From assembly GCA_963753955.1 (NCBI GenBank), contig CAVWEM010000012.1, positions 232,475 through 296,474 on the forward strand: a DNA stretch of 64,000 nucleotides. Direction: 5' to 3'. Shown here piece after piece: positions 45,037 through 54,229 of the stretch. Both the position numbers and the translations under genes were made by a program. The notes beneath the pieces are model-generated. The model did not search any database. It was not told where the DNA came from and saw only the letters and a list, made by a program, of their open reading frames with translations. Position 1 is the stretch's first letter, and every line of letters starts with the position of its first letter. This DNA comes from Methylumidiphilus sp963753955 (lineage in GTDB: Bacteria > Pseudomonadota > Gammaproteobacteria > Methylococcales > Methylococcaceae).

Positions 45037-46548
45037 ATGCGCCTGATTCCTACCCTACTGGCCATTCTGGGCGGCGTGTTGCTTCCCCTGGCTTTCTCCC
45101 CCTTCGACTGGCCTTGGCTGGCCCCCGTCTGCCTTGCCTTGCTCTTCGGCTCTTGGCTCAACGCCACGCCGCTCCAGGCTTTCGTGCGCGGCTACCTGTT
45201 CGGTTTGGGCCAGTTCGGCTTCGGCGTGTCCTGGCTGTATATCAGCATGAACCGTTACGGCGGCGCGAGCCCCATGGAAGCAGGGAGCCTGCTCGCCTTG
45301 TTCGTGTCCATCCTGGCCTTGTATCCCGCCATGGCCGGCTGGCTGGGAATGCGATGGTTTGGTGGCGCAGGCAAGCGCCGCAAGCTGCTGCTGGTGTTTC
45401 CCGCCTTGTGGGTGTTGCAGGAATGGTTGCGTGACTGGTGTCCCACCGGCTTTCCCTGGCTGGAAGCCGGTTCCAGCCAAGTGTCCACCCCGCTGGGCCA
45501 GGGCTTGGCACCGTTGCTGGGAACCCACTGCGTCAGCCTGTCCGTGGCAGTGCTGGCCGGGCTGGCCCTGTGCGTGTTTGATCGCAACGATTGGCACCGG
45601 CGCGCCGCGATGATGGGAATCGGCCTGTTGATCGTCGGATGCGCTTGGCTGGGCCGCATCCAATGGACGCAAGCCGCCGGCGAACCTTTCAAAGCCGCCT
45701 TATTGCAAGGCAATGTGCCGCAAAACCAGAAATGGCAACCGGGATTCCAACGCGCCACCTTGGAACTTTATATTGGCATGACCCGGCAGCACTGGGACGC
45801 CCAACTCATCGTTTGGCCGGAAACCGCCATCCCGGCGTTTTACCATCAAGTCAAAGACACTTGGCTGGACAATCTCAGGGCGGAGGCCGCGCCGCATAAA
45901 ACCGACCTCATCATCGGCATACCTTGGGCCGATCCTTCCACTCAGCGTAATTACAACGCCATCGTCAGCGTGGCCGAAAAACCAGGCAAATATTTGAAAC
46001 GCCATTTGGTGCCTTTCGGCGAATATGTGCCGCTACGGCCTGCCTTCGGCTGGGTGATGGAGATACTGCAAATGCCCATGGCTGATTTCGCCGACGGCAA
46101 GGACGGCCAGGAACTGATGCATGCGGCAGGCTATCCCTTGGCGGCATCCATCTGTTATGAGGATGTGTTCGGCCACGAATCCCGCGACGGCCTCCCGCAA
46201 GCCGCCTATCTGGTCAACGTCACCAACGACGCTTGGTTTGGCGATTCCATGGCACCGCACCAGCATGTGCAAATGGCCCGCATGAGGGCACTGGAATCTG
46301 GCCGCTGGCTGTTGCGCGCCACCAATACCGGTGTCACCGCTGCCATATCTCCATCAGGCCGGATCGTCAGCCAAGCCCCGCTGTTTCAGCAAGCCGCCAT
46401 CACTGCGGAAATAACGCCCATGTCCGGGGCCACGCCTTATGTCCGCTTTGGAGATTGGCCGGTGATCGGGTTTTTGCTGGGCTTGGTGGGTTTTCTCAGG
46501 TTTCAGGTGTCTCAAGATTCCAATCAACAAACAAAATTTTTAAACTAG
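45037..46548 (+). CDS. lnt: Apolipoprotein N-acyltransferase
   Basis: 503 residues from the ATG at 45037. Six or so N-terminal membrane helices are followed by a nitrilase-like periplasmic domain with the catalytic triad regions: Glu in IVWPETAIPAF, Lys in YLKRHLVPFGEYVPLR and Cys in SICYEDVFG. Adds the third acyl chain to lipoproteins at the inner membrane. An upstream in-frame start (44956) would run through a REP-like repeat and is rejected. It ends the ybeY-corC-lnt run. Confidence 0.95.
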   Translation: MRLIPTLLAILGGVLLPLAFSPFDWPWLAPVCLALLFGSWLNATPLQAFVRGYLFGLGQFGFGVSWLYISMNRYGGASPMEAGSLLALFVSILALYPAMAGWLGMRWFGGAGKRRKLLLVFPALWVLQEWLRDWCPTGFPWLEAGSSQVSTPLGQGLAPLLGTHCVSLSVAVLAGLALCVFDRNDWHRRAAMMGIGLLIVGCAWLGRIQWTQAAGEPFKAALLQGNVPQNQKWQPGFQRATLELYIGMTRQHWDAQLIVWPETAIPAFYHQVKDTWLDNLRAEAAPHKTDLIIGIPWADPSTQRNYNAIVSVAEKPGKYLKRHLVPFGEYVPLRPAFGWVMEILQMPMADFADGKDGQELMHAAGYPLAASICYEDVFGHESRDGLPQAAYLVNVTNDAWFGDSMAPHQHVQMARMRALESGRWLLRATNTGVTAAISPSGRIVSQAPLFQQAAITAEITPMSGATPYVRFGDWPVIGFLLGLVGFLRFQVSQDSNQQTKFLN

Positions 46549-46557
46549 AGATTCTTC

Positions 46558-49422
46558 ATGCCTAAACCCATTCCACTCGCCACCTTGGAACTCGCGGCCC
46601 CGCCGGGAAATGTTGGCAAAACCGTCATCGCCACGCTGAAATCCAATGGCCGCATTGTGGCCCAAGGGGAGTCCCAGGTTTCGCAGCATGATGAGGCCAG
46701 GATCATGCTGCATGTCACGCAGGCCACGGCGCAACGCGGCTGTGAGGATTACGAACTTTGGGTGACAATAAAAACCGAGGGCAGGAAATCCTGGCATCCC
46801 GGGTTTGGTGATATTTATATCCAGGATGTTTGGCATTTCCAGCAGGGTCCCTGGAAACGTATCACCGAGCTATCCAATTGGAAAGAAAAGCAGTTATCAA
46901 GCCCGGCAAACCTGCTACGTGTCCATTATCACCGATTCGGCGGTTATGCTGAAGACATCGGCCTGTGGACATGGAATGACAATTCGAGTGTGTCCCCTGT
47001 CGAGATTTTTGAGACCAGTCAGGATGAATTCGGGCTGGTGTTCGAGTTGGACAAGGCCGATTATGGCGAGGTTGACGATACGCTACGTTTAGGCCTGCTG
47101 CCAAGAATAGCGGGCGATTGGAGCCTCAAGGAAGACGCAAACAAATTCTGGGATGCCAGCCTTGGCGACGAAGTGTATTTGATTGGCACCATCAACCATA
47201 TTTGGAAGGAAAAGCCGGACACCCACCAACAGCTTCTGGCGGCGTCCATCGACACGCCTTTTTGCGTGGCAGTCGAGTTGTCCAGGCCGGTCGATCCGGG
47301 GGAAATCAGCGCCGCCGCCGTCCATATCCACGATGATATGCGGCGGCAGATAAAAATCAGCCATATCGTCCATGGCGACGCGCCCACTAACACCATCAAA
47401 GTGAAAACAGCCGATGCGCTGGATGCGGGGCGACGCTCATACTCGGTGGAACTGGACAATTTCAATGGCTCGGTGTCGGCTGTGCTACGCGATATTCTCG
47501 ATGACCCGGATTCGTTTTATGCCGGATCGGCGGTGCTGGGTGCCAGCCATTCGCCCGCCGAAACGGTTTTCCGCATTTTCGCGCCTACGGCCACCGCCGT
47601 TTATGTCGTGCTGTATGATCTGCCTCTGGAAACAAAACGGCTGGGCTTGGAAATCGCTTTAAGCAAGCGGGAAAAAGGACTGTTCGAGGGCGCGGCTAAG
47701 GGGAATTTGCAGGGCAAGTTTTATCGTTATCGGTTAGAAGGGCCAGTATTCTCCCAGGCTCCTGAGGTATTAGACCCGTATTGTGTCAATGCGGTCGCAG
47801 GTGGCAAGTATGCGCGTATCACCGACCTGGCCGCGACGAACCCACCCGATTGGGAGAAATATCGTGTCGGCCCTGCGGTGGATTCTCCGCTCGACATGGT
47901 CATTTATGAGCTGCATGTGCGGGATTTCAGCATCGCCGGCAATTCCGGCGTGGCGCATAAGGGCAAATATTTGGGATTTGCCGAGACCGGCACCTATCTG
48001 CCCGGCGATCCTGGCATCAAAACCGGTTTGGATCATTTGCAGGAACTGGGCATCACCCATGTGCAGTTGTTGCCGGTGCAAAGCTTCAACAAGGCGGCAG
48101 GCGATGAGGTTTACAATTGGGGCTATATGACAGTCGCGTTCAATTCCCCGGAAGCCTGGTATGCTTCGCAGGCGGACGACGACAGCAAGATCCTGGAATT
48201 CAAACAACTGGTCAGAGCCCTCCACGCCCGGAATATCGGGGTCATCATGGACGTGGTCTACAACCATACCGACCATTCGGCCCCTTTCAGCCTGATCAAC
48301 GCCAAGTATTATTTTCGTTTTTTCCCCAACGGTACCTATGCTAACGGTTCGGGCGTCGGCAACGATTTCCGCAGCGAAGGCCCGATGGTCCGCAAATATA
48401 TCATCGACTCGCTTAAATACTGGGTCAGCGAGTATGGCATAGACGGCTTCCGCTTTGATTTGATGGCTTTGCTCGACAGCGAAACCATGCGCGAAATTGA
48501 GGGCGAGTTGCGCAAACTCAAGCCGGACATCGTGCTTTACGGCGAGCCGTGGTCTTGCGGTTTCTCGCCGATGCAAGGCCAGCCCACCGACAAACAAGCC
48601 ATACGCGGCACGGGAATTGGAGCATTCAACGATCATTTCCGCAATGCGCTAGGCGGCAGTCCCAATGGCGCGGAATGGGGATACCTGCAAAACGGCTCCC
48701 GCCGCGACCAGCTTATGTTGGGCTTGGAGGGCAGTTGCCTGGATTGGGCCGCGTCTCCCGCCCAGGCTATCAACTATATGACCTGCCACGATAACCTAGT
48801 CTTGTACGACAAGCTCCGGTGGTTCAATCCCGCCGCCTCGGAGCAGGATATCAAGGAGGGGATGAAGCTCGGCTACCTGCTGTTGTTCACGGCTCAGGGC
48901 GTGCCTTTCCTGCATGGCGGCGAGGAGTTTGCCCGGACAAAATATGGCCATGGCAATAGTTATAACGCCGGCGATGAAATCAACCGGCTTGATTGGTCGC
49001 TGAAAGCAGAGAATCATGCCTTGTTCGTGTATACCCGAGACTTGATAAGCCTGCGGAAAGCCCATCCCTTGTTCCGTCTGCGCACGGCGGAGGAAATCCG
49101 CGAACGGCTGAAGTTTCTTCCAGCGCCTAACGAGAAAGCCTTGGTTTATTGGATTGATGGCGCGGGGCTGGAAGGAGAGGACTGGCAAGAAGCCCTTGTG
49201 CTGGCCAATGGGGAAGACTCTGTGGATCTTGAGTTTCCTTTGCCTCATGGGCATTGGCGGGTCGCCCTCGATCCTGATGGCTTGGCGGACGGATCGATCG
49301 CGGTCGAGCATCGCCTGCTTGTCCGCCGCAAGTCGGGTTTGATTCTATGCAAAATCCAGGAAATTGCCGATAGCGCCGAGGAGGTTCCGGGGCTAGTGGA
49401 CGAACCAAAGCCATTGACTTAA
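46558..49422 (+). CDS. Type I pullulanase-like glycogen/alpha-glucan debranching enzyme (GH13)
   Basis: 954 residues, no signal peptide, so cytoplasmic. The N-terminal region contains a CBM41-like starch-binding module (LLRVHYHRFGGYAEDIGLWTW, about 120-140), a second beta domain, a CBM48-like part (AETVFRIFAPTATAVYVVLYD) and a GH13 barrel with YNWGYMTVAFNSPEAWYA, GVIMDVVYNH, GFRFDLMAL (nucleophile Asp), VLYGEPWS (acid Glu) and NYMTCHDN. Pullulanases usually read YNWGYDP; here it is YNWGYMT. It probably removes branches from storage glycogen. It starts nine bases after lnt. Confidence 0.88.
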   Translation: MPKPIPLATLELAAPPGNVGKTVIATLKSNGRIVAQGESQVSQHDEARIMLHVTQATAQRGCEDYELWVTIKTEGRKSWHPGFGDIYIQDVWHFQQGPWKRITELSNWKEKQLSSPANLLRVHYHRFGGYAEDIGLWTWNDNSSVSPVEIFETSQDEFGLVFELDKADYGEVDDTLRLGLLPRIAGDWSLKEDANKFWDASLGDEVYLIGTINHIWKEKPDTHQQLLAASIDTPFCVAVELSRPVDPGEISAAAVHIHDDMRRQIKISHIVHGDAPTNTIKVKTADALDAGRRSYSVELDNFNGSVSAVLRDILDDPDSFYAGSAVLGASHSPAETVFRIFAPTATAVYVVLYDLPLETKRLGLEIALSKREKGLFEGAAKGNLQGKFYRYRLEGPVFSQAPEVLDPYCVNAVAGGKYARITDLAATNPPDWEKYRVGPAVDSPLDMVIYELHVRDFSIAGNSGVAHKGKYLGFAETGTYLPGDPGIKTGLDHLQELGITHVQLLPVQSFNKAAGDEVYNWGYMTVAFNSPEAWYASQADDDSKILEFKQLVRALHARNIGVIMDVVYNHTDHSAPFSLINAKYYFRFFPNGTYANGSGVGNDFRSEGPMVRKYIIDSLKYWVSEYGIDGFRFDLMALLDSETMREIEGELRKLKPDIVLYGEPWSCGFSPMQGQPTDKQAIRGTGIGAFNDHFRNALGGSPNGAEWGYLQNGSRRDQLMLGLEGSCLDWAASPAQAINYMTCHDNLVLYDKLRWFNPAASEQDIKEGMKLGYLLLFTAQGVPFLHGGEEFARTKYGHGNSYNAGDEINRLDWSLKAENHALFVYTRDLISLRKAHPLFRLRTAEEIRERLKFLPAPNEKALVYWIDGAGLEGEDWQEALVLANGEDSVDLEFPLPHGHWRVALDPDGLADGSIAVEHRLLVRRKSGLILCKIQEIADSAEEVPGLVDEPKPLT

Positions 49423-49472
49423 GGATTTTTCCGTTGCTTGAGTGCTGGTCGAAGGACTTAATGAGATCTTCC

Positions 49473-50120
49473 TCAAGGCGGCGGGGGATCGACAAATTGG
49501 TAAATCGAATTGATCGGGCTGCCAGGCGGCAGGGTGATGAGTTGCTTGATCACCCCGTCGTCGAGTCCATAAACCCAGCCGTGCAGCACCGGCCTTTGTT
49601 CGCGCTTCCAACTATGCTGGACAATCGCCGTGTGCGACAGGCGGTGGACTTGCTCGATGATATTGAGTTCGACCAGACGGTTGACCCTTTTTTCCTGCGT
49701 GTCCAGCGCTTCGATTTCAGTTTGGTGTAAGCGGTAGACATCCTTGATGTGGATCAGCCATTTGTTGACCAGGAGCAGGTCGGAGCGCTGCCGGGACAGG
49801 GCGGCCTTGATGCCGCCGCAGTTGTAATGGCCGCAGACGATCACATGCCTGACCTTGAGCACATCGACGGCATATTGCAACACGCTCTGGCTATTGAAAT
49901 CGGTGGCAATCATCTGGTTAGCGATGTTGCGGTGGACGAAAATTTCGCCGGGCTGGGCGTTGACGATGATCTCCGCCGGCACACGACTGTCCGAGCAGCC
50001 GATCCACAGGAATTCCGGGGTCTGATCCTTGGACAATTCCTGGAAGTATTCCGGCTCGTGCAGGGTCTTCTCTGCGGCCCAGGCTTTATTTTCGATTAGC
50101 AATTTTTCAAAGGGTTTCAT
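49473..50120 (-). CDS. can: Beta-class carbonic anhydrase
   Basis: 215 residues, matching E. coli Can. Zinc ligands are Cys42 and His98/Cys101, with Asp44 of the C-x-D-x-R dyad (WIGCSDSRVPAE; VIVCGHYNCGGIKAAL). It interconverts CO2 and bicarbonate in the cytoplasm. Convergent with the pullulanase gene and separated by 50 bp. The 140-bp GC-rich gap to the next minus-strand gene shows no other element. Confidence 0.95.
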   Translation of the reverse strand: MKPFEKLLIENKAWAAEKTLHEPEYFQELSKDQTPEFLWIGCSDSRVPAEIIVNAQPGEIFVHRNIANQMIATDFNSQSVLQYAVDVLKVRHVIVCGHYNCGGIKAALSRQRSDLLLVNKWLIHIKDVYRLHQTEIEALDTQEKRVNRLVELNIIEQVHRLSHTAIVQHSWKREQRPVLHGWVYGLDDGVIKQLITLPPGSPINSIYQFVDPPPP

Positions 50121-50260
50121 GTCGTCATGCTCAGGGTCGTAGGCGCAATAGCGCTTGAATGAAGAGATGTTATCCCTGTCCGGCCCGGCCCACCCTGACC
50201 GCCTGGACTGCCGCCGCGCTACCGCTTGCGGCTGTCCCGGCTGTCCGGTCGGGCCTCACC

Positions 50261-51789
50261 TTACTGGCCGGAACCGGTTTGACCTAGGGCAAGCCGGAAG
50301 CCAGCGTTCTGGTCGCGGTTGTCAGGCCCGTTCCTGCTCCGGAAGGCGGAACGCACGAACCTGGCGTTGTTGAACCAAGAACCGCCACGCACCACCCGGT
50401 AGGCACCGCTATCATCGCATCGGCTTTCAGCGCCGTCATAAGGATTTGCATAACGGCTGCAAGTCCATTCCCAGACATTGCCCAACATATCATGCACACC
50501 GAAGGTGTTAGGTTTGAACTGGCCTATCGGCGCGGTATAGACATAGCCATCCTCGCAGTCATGCGCCTCCCAAGGATACTTTAAAGCGGCCTTGCCGGTG
50601 CGGTCATACACATTGGCGTAAGCGCAAGCATCATTCGCATTATTCCCCCAATAACGCGAAGTCCCCGTGCCTGCCCGCGCGGCGTATTCCCATTCCGCTT
50701 CGGTGGGCAAACGATAGGGCTTGCCGGTCTTTTGGGCCAGCCAAGCCGCGTAAGCCTGGGCGTCCTTGAAGCTCACATTGACCACCGGATGCCTGTCGTC
50801 TTGGTCAAATCCAGGCTTGCGCCATTCGTCCGAACCCGCATAACTGCTCTCCGCCACGAACGCGGCATATTCCCCGCGAGTGACTTCGTATTTGCCGATG
50901 CTGAACGGTTTTACCGTGACTTTGGGCGGGGTTTCTCGTCATCATAGGCCTCCGGGTCGTTCTTCTCCGAGCCCATCCAGAATTCCCCGCCGGGCAGGGA
51001 AACCATTTCCGGATCTGCCATTGTCGAGGGTGGCAGGGATTTTGCCGGGGCGATTGGCGGATTGCTTGCGGGTGGTGAACTGGGTTGCGCTATTGCTGCG
51101 ATGGGTGGCGTGGCAGGTTGTGGCTTAATAAAATCGGATAATTTTTGCTTTATGTCGACTAATAGGATTAAGCCTGCGACTGCCACAGCCATGACCATTC
51201 CCCCCAGTTTCGGAAACATGGGCTTGAATTTTTTGATGGAATCCCATTTGCCTTCGCTTTCCTTGGCTGCTTCCGGCCTAGTGGATGGCGACGAGACACT
51301 GGAAGTGGCGTCAGTCTTGTTTGGCGGGACGACTGGAGGCGGCGGAGGAGAGACGAAACTAGGCTTGTCGCCCGTGATACCCCAGACCAAGCGCCGGAAG
51401 CCTTCCTCCTCTTGGCCGTCGCGCAGATCGACCCAGGTGAACTGTTTCAGAAAAAAGGGAAGCTTGGGCACCGTCGGACAGCCCGGCAGCAAGACGGGAA
51501 TGACCGGCAGGTCGTGTTCCACGAATTCACTCAAGCACCCGCGCATCTCCCGATCCTGCCAAGGCCCCAGCCCGTCCGTACCCACCAGCACCGCCGCTGC
51601 GCGGGTGGTTTCGATGATCCTCTCCAACGCCTCCTGCCAAGGGTGGCCGGGCCGCAGCTCCCACACATCCAGCCATACCTTGAGACCGTATGCCTTTAGC
51701 CTTTCTGCCAAGGCGATGACGGCGGCTTGATCCTTGCGGTTGTAGGAGAGAAACACGTCGAACTTGGGTTCGGCGGGATGGTTTGCCAT
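50261..51789 (-). CDS. TIR-transmembrane-FGE-like fusion protein, one frameshift
   Basis: Restored length about 509 residues. An N-terminal TIR domain (FDVFLSYNRKDQAAVIALAERLKAYGLKVWLD with Glu44 in DVWELRPG as candidate NADase residue) is followed by a Pro/Ser linker, a membrane helix (GGMVMAVAVAGLILLV, about 198-213), another Pro-rich linker and an FGE-sulfatase fold (MVSLPGGEFWMGSEKNDPEAYDDEKPR...YRLPTEAEWEYAARAGT... VHDMLGNVWEWTCSRY). The frame is lost at about 50925 by one missing base. The FGE segment lacks the catalytic cysteines (RVVRGGSWFNNARFVRSAFR has none), so it is probably a ligand-sensing C-type lectin-like domain and not an enzyme. Confidence 0.8.
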
Positions 51790-51845
51790 TGCGGGTCGGC
51801 TCCTGGGTCAAAGGGTATTCATGCATGCTACGGGAACCAAGCAGG

Positions 51846-52355
51846 CTAAGGCCCGCCGCCAAGCCCATGCACCCCGCCGGCCAGCCGCGCCAAGATCACA
51901 ATCAAGCCTATCGCCCCGATCATCTTCCAGGTTTGCGAGTTGATGGCCTGATACAGCTTGCGAAACTCCTCCTGGTTTTGTTCGAAGCGTTTGCCGTTGT
52001 CCTTGCTCATTTCGTCAAGCCGCTTGTCCACTTGCTCGAAGCGCTTGTCCACTTGCTCGAAGTGCTTGTCCACTTGCTCGAAGCGGCCTTCCACCTGCCC
52101 GAAGCGCCGATCCATCTCCTTACCCATTTCCGCAAAACGACCAACCATCTGCTGGAACCGTTGATCCATGTCTTCGCGCAATGTCTTGATTTCCCCACGC
52201 AGGTCAATGTCCAGGTGATGGAAATGGTTCACCTGGCCTTTGAGGATCAGCAAAACCTTGTCGTCGGCGTCCAGCACCTGCCCGGCCTTGATTTTGCCTT
52301 GCACACGGCGGATTTCCTCGTTCAGCCATTCATCAAAAAAATCGTCGTCAAACAT
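51846..52355 (-). CDS. Coiled-coil protein with heptad tandem repeats and C-terminal helix
   Basis: 169 residues from the ATG at 52355. The N-terminal MFDDDFFDEWLNEEIRRVQGKIKAGQVLD is acidic and helical. The centre is a coiled coil with repeated seven-residue units (FEQVDKH, FEQVDKR, FEQVDKR) and the C-terminus has a membrane helix (MIGAIGLIVILARLAGG). An in-frame ATG 33 bases upstream is possible. It lies 56 bp upstream (transcriptionally) of the TIR-FGE gene on the same strand, so it may be its partner or a membrane-anchored regulator. Otherwise unknown. Confidence 0.7.
   Translation of the reverse strand: MFDDDFFDEWLNEEIRRVQGKIKAGQVLDADDKVLLILKGQVNHFHHLDIDLRGEIKTLREDMDQRFQQMVGRFAEMGKEMDRRFGQVEGRFEQVDKHFEQVDKRFEQVDKRLDEMSKDNGKRFEQNQEEFRKLYQAINSQTWKMIGAIGLIVILARLAGGVHGLGGGP
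52021..52104. repeat. 21-bp tandem repeats coding the heptads
   Basis: cgcttgtccacttgctcgaag at 52021-52041 and 52042-52062, one-mismatch copy at 52063-52083 and a degenerate fourth at 52084-52104. Confidence 0.9.
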
Positions 52356-52397
52356 AAAGCCTACCCCCCACATCACAACATCAGGCACTATAACGAA

Positions 52398-53162
52398 TCA
52401 AGATTTCAATCCAGTCCCCCGCCGCAACAACCACAACGCCCACAGCAGCAGCACTAGGATGAAATCGACAATGATCAACAAAGAACGCTCGACCATGACA
52501 TCGGATACCCCTAAGAAACCATAGCGGAAGGCGCTAATCATATACAGGATGGGATTGCCTAATGAAATAATCCGCCAGGGGTCGGGCAACAGGTCTATGG
52601 AATAAAACACGCCACCCAAATATACCAAGGGTGTCAGCACAAAATTGGGGATGATGGAAATGTCGTCGAAGCTGTTGGCGAACAGGGCGTTCAGGAAACC
52701 GGCCAGGGAGAACAGTATTGCGGTGAGCAGGAACACCAATATAACCACGCCCGGATGGACGATTTTGAGATGGGTGAACAACGCCGAAATACCCATCACC
52801 ACGCCGCCTACCGCCAAACCCCGCGCCACGCCGCCGCCGATATAAGCTGCCAGCATCAGCCAGCCCGGCACCGGGGCGATGAGCAATTCCTCGATATTGC
52901 GCTGGAATTTGCTGGAGTAAAACGAGGCCACCACATTGCCATAGGAATTGGTGATGACCGACATCAGGATGACACCGGGGACAATATAGTCCATATAGGC
53001 GATGCCATGCATTTCGCCGATGCGCCCGCCGATCAGCTTACCGAAAATCAGGAAATACAGGGACGTGGTCACCGTCGCAGGCAACAGGGTTTGCGGCCAG
53101 ATGCGGACAAAGCGGTGGATTTCCTTGTAGAAAATGGTTTGGAAGGCGATGAGTCGTTGCAT
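52398..53162 (-). CDS. ABC-2 type transporter permease
   Basis: 254 residues with six predicted helices, in the YadH/ABC-2 pattern: TTSLYFLIFGKLIGGRIGEMHGIAYMDYIVPGVILMSVI, then SFYSSKFQRNIEELLIAPVP (the conserved ABC-2 cytoplasmic segment) and PLVYLGGVFYSIDLLPDPW. Partner of the ATPase gene directly upstream (20 bp). Lipid, polysaccharide or drug export is typical of the family; the substrate is unknown. Confidence 0.92.
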   Translation of the reverse strand: MQRLIAFQTIFYKEIHRFVRIWPQTLLPATVTTSLYFLIFGKLIGGRIGEMHGIAYMDYIVPGVILMSVITNSYGNVVASFYSSKFQRNIEELLIAPVPGWLMLAAYIGGGVARGLAVGGVVMGISALFTHLKIVHPGVVILVFLLTAILFSLAGFLNALFANSFDDISIIPNFVLTPLVYLGGVFYSIDLLPDPWRIISLGNPILYMISAFRYGFLGVSDVMVERSLLIIVDFILVLLLWALWLLRRGTGLKS

Positions 53163-53182
53163 GGGAATATTGAGTAGTGTCT

Positions 53183-54115
53183 TTACGCTGGCGGAGATTC
53201 AGCGCGGCCAGTTTCGACCAGATTCAAGAAAAACTGTTCCAAGCGGTTGGCGGCGTTGCGCAGCCCGACAACCTCCATGCCTTGCTGGGCCAGCATGTCG
53301 AACAAGCCGTGGATGCCCAACTCGGTCGGCACGTCCGCCGACACGCTGCGCTCGTCAATGCGCGTCAGCCGGTAGCCGGTGAGTTTGGGTAACCGCTCGA
53401 ACGGATTCCTGAATTCCAGGATGAAACACTGCATATCCAGCTTGCCCAGCAACTGGGCCATGGCACTGTGTTCGACAATTTCGCCATGGTCGATGATAGC
53501 AATGTTCCGGCACAGGCTCTCCGCCTCTTCCAGGTAATGGGTGGTGAGGATGATCGTCGTGCCATCCTGGTTAAGCTTTTTCAGATATTCCCACATGGAG
53601 CGGCGGATCTCGATGTCCACCCCGGCAGTTGGCTCGTCGAGGATCAACAGGCGCGGGGCATGGGCCAGGGCGCGGGCGATCATCAGCCGCCGCTTCATGC
53701 CACCGGACAACTGGCGGGCAGGCTGGTCGCGCTTGTCACTCAAGCCCAATGCCTCCAGGCATTCATCGGCACGTTTATAGGCCAGTTTGCGCGACAGGCC
53801 GTAGTAGCCTGCCTGGTTGGCGACGATGTCATGGGCTTTCTCGAATTGGTTGAAATTGACTTCCTGCGGCACCAATCCAATGGAACGCTTGACCGCGTCG
53901 GGCTCGTTATCCAGGTCGTGGCCAAACACGGACACTGTGCCGGAAGTCTTGTTCACCAGGGAGGAGATGATACCGATGGTGGTGGACTTGCCCGCGCCAT
54001 TGGGTCCAAGCAAGGCGAAAAAATCCCCTTCCTCCACATCCATGTCTATGCCCTTCAAGGCTTCCACCCCATTCTTGTAGACTTTTCGCAGCTTGCTCAG
54101 GGAAAGGGCTTTCAT
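53183..54115 (-). CDS. ABC transporter ATPase (YadG-like)
   Basis: 310 residues. Walker A LLGPNGAGKSTTIG (about 34-47), signature QLSGGMKRRLMIARAL, Walker B LLILDEPTAGVD, and switch His in ILTTHYLEEAE. It includes the C-terminal extension typical of the daunorubicin/YadG class. Pairs with the ABC-2 permease downstream. Starts ATG at 54115, divergent from ppx. Confidence 0.94.
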   Translation of the reverse strand: MKALSLSKLRKVYKNGVEALKGIDMDVEEGDFFALLGPNGAGKSTTIGIISSLVNKTSGTVSVFGHDLDNEPDAVKRSIGLVPQEVNFNQFEKAHDIVANQAGYYGLSRKLAYKRADECLEALGLSDKRDQPARQLSGGMKRRLMIARALAHAPRLLILDEPTAGVDIEIRRSMWEYLKKLNQDGTTIILTTHYLEEAESLCRNIAIIDHGEIVEHSAMAQLLGKLDMQCFILEFRNPFERLPKLTGYRLTRIDERSVSADVPTELGIHGLFDMLAQQGMEVVGLRNAANRLEQFFLNLVETGRAESPPA

Positions 54116-54229
54116 CGCTAGGTTTATATGGGCGGGTGTCGGTAAAATAGGCGGGCCGTCAGCTTGGGGCTATGCGATTTTAGCAGAAATCCCAGGCAGG
54201 CATTTTTCCCCATCCAGCAGGAACCGCCC

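Noticed and set aside
50261..50920. Active formylglycine-generating enzyme
   Set aside because: Both catalytic cysteines are absent from the RVVRGGSW segment, and there is no sulfatase nearby.
52021..52104. 21-bp repeats as CRISPR or iterons
   Set aside because: No spacers; they code heptads of a coiled-coil protein.
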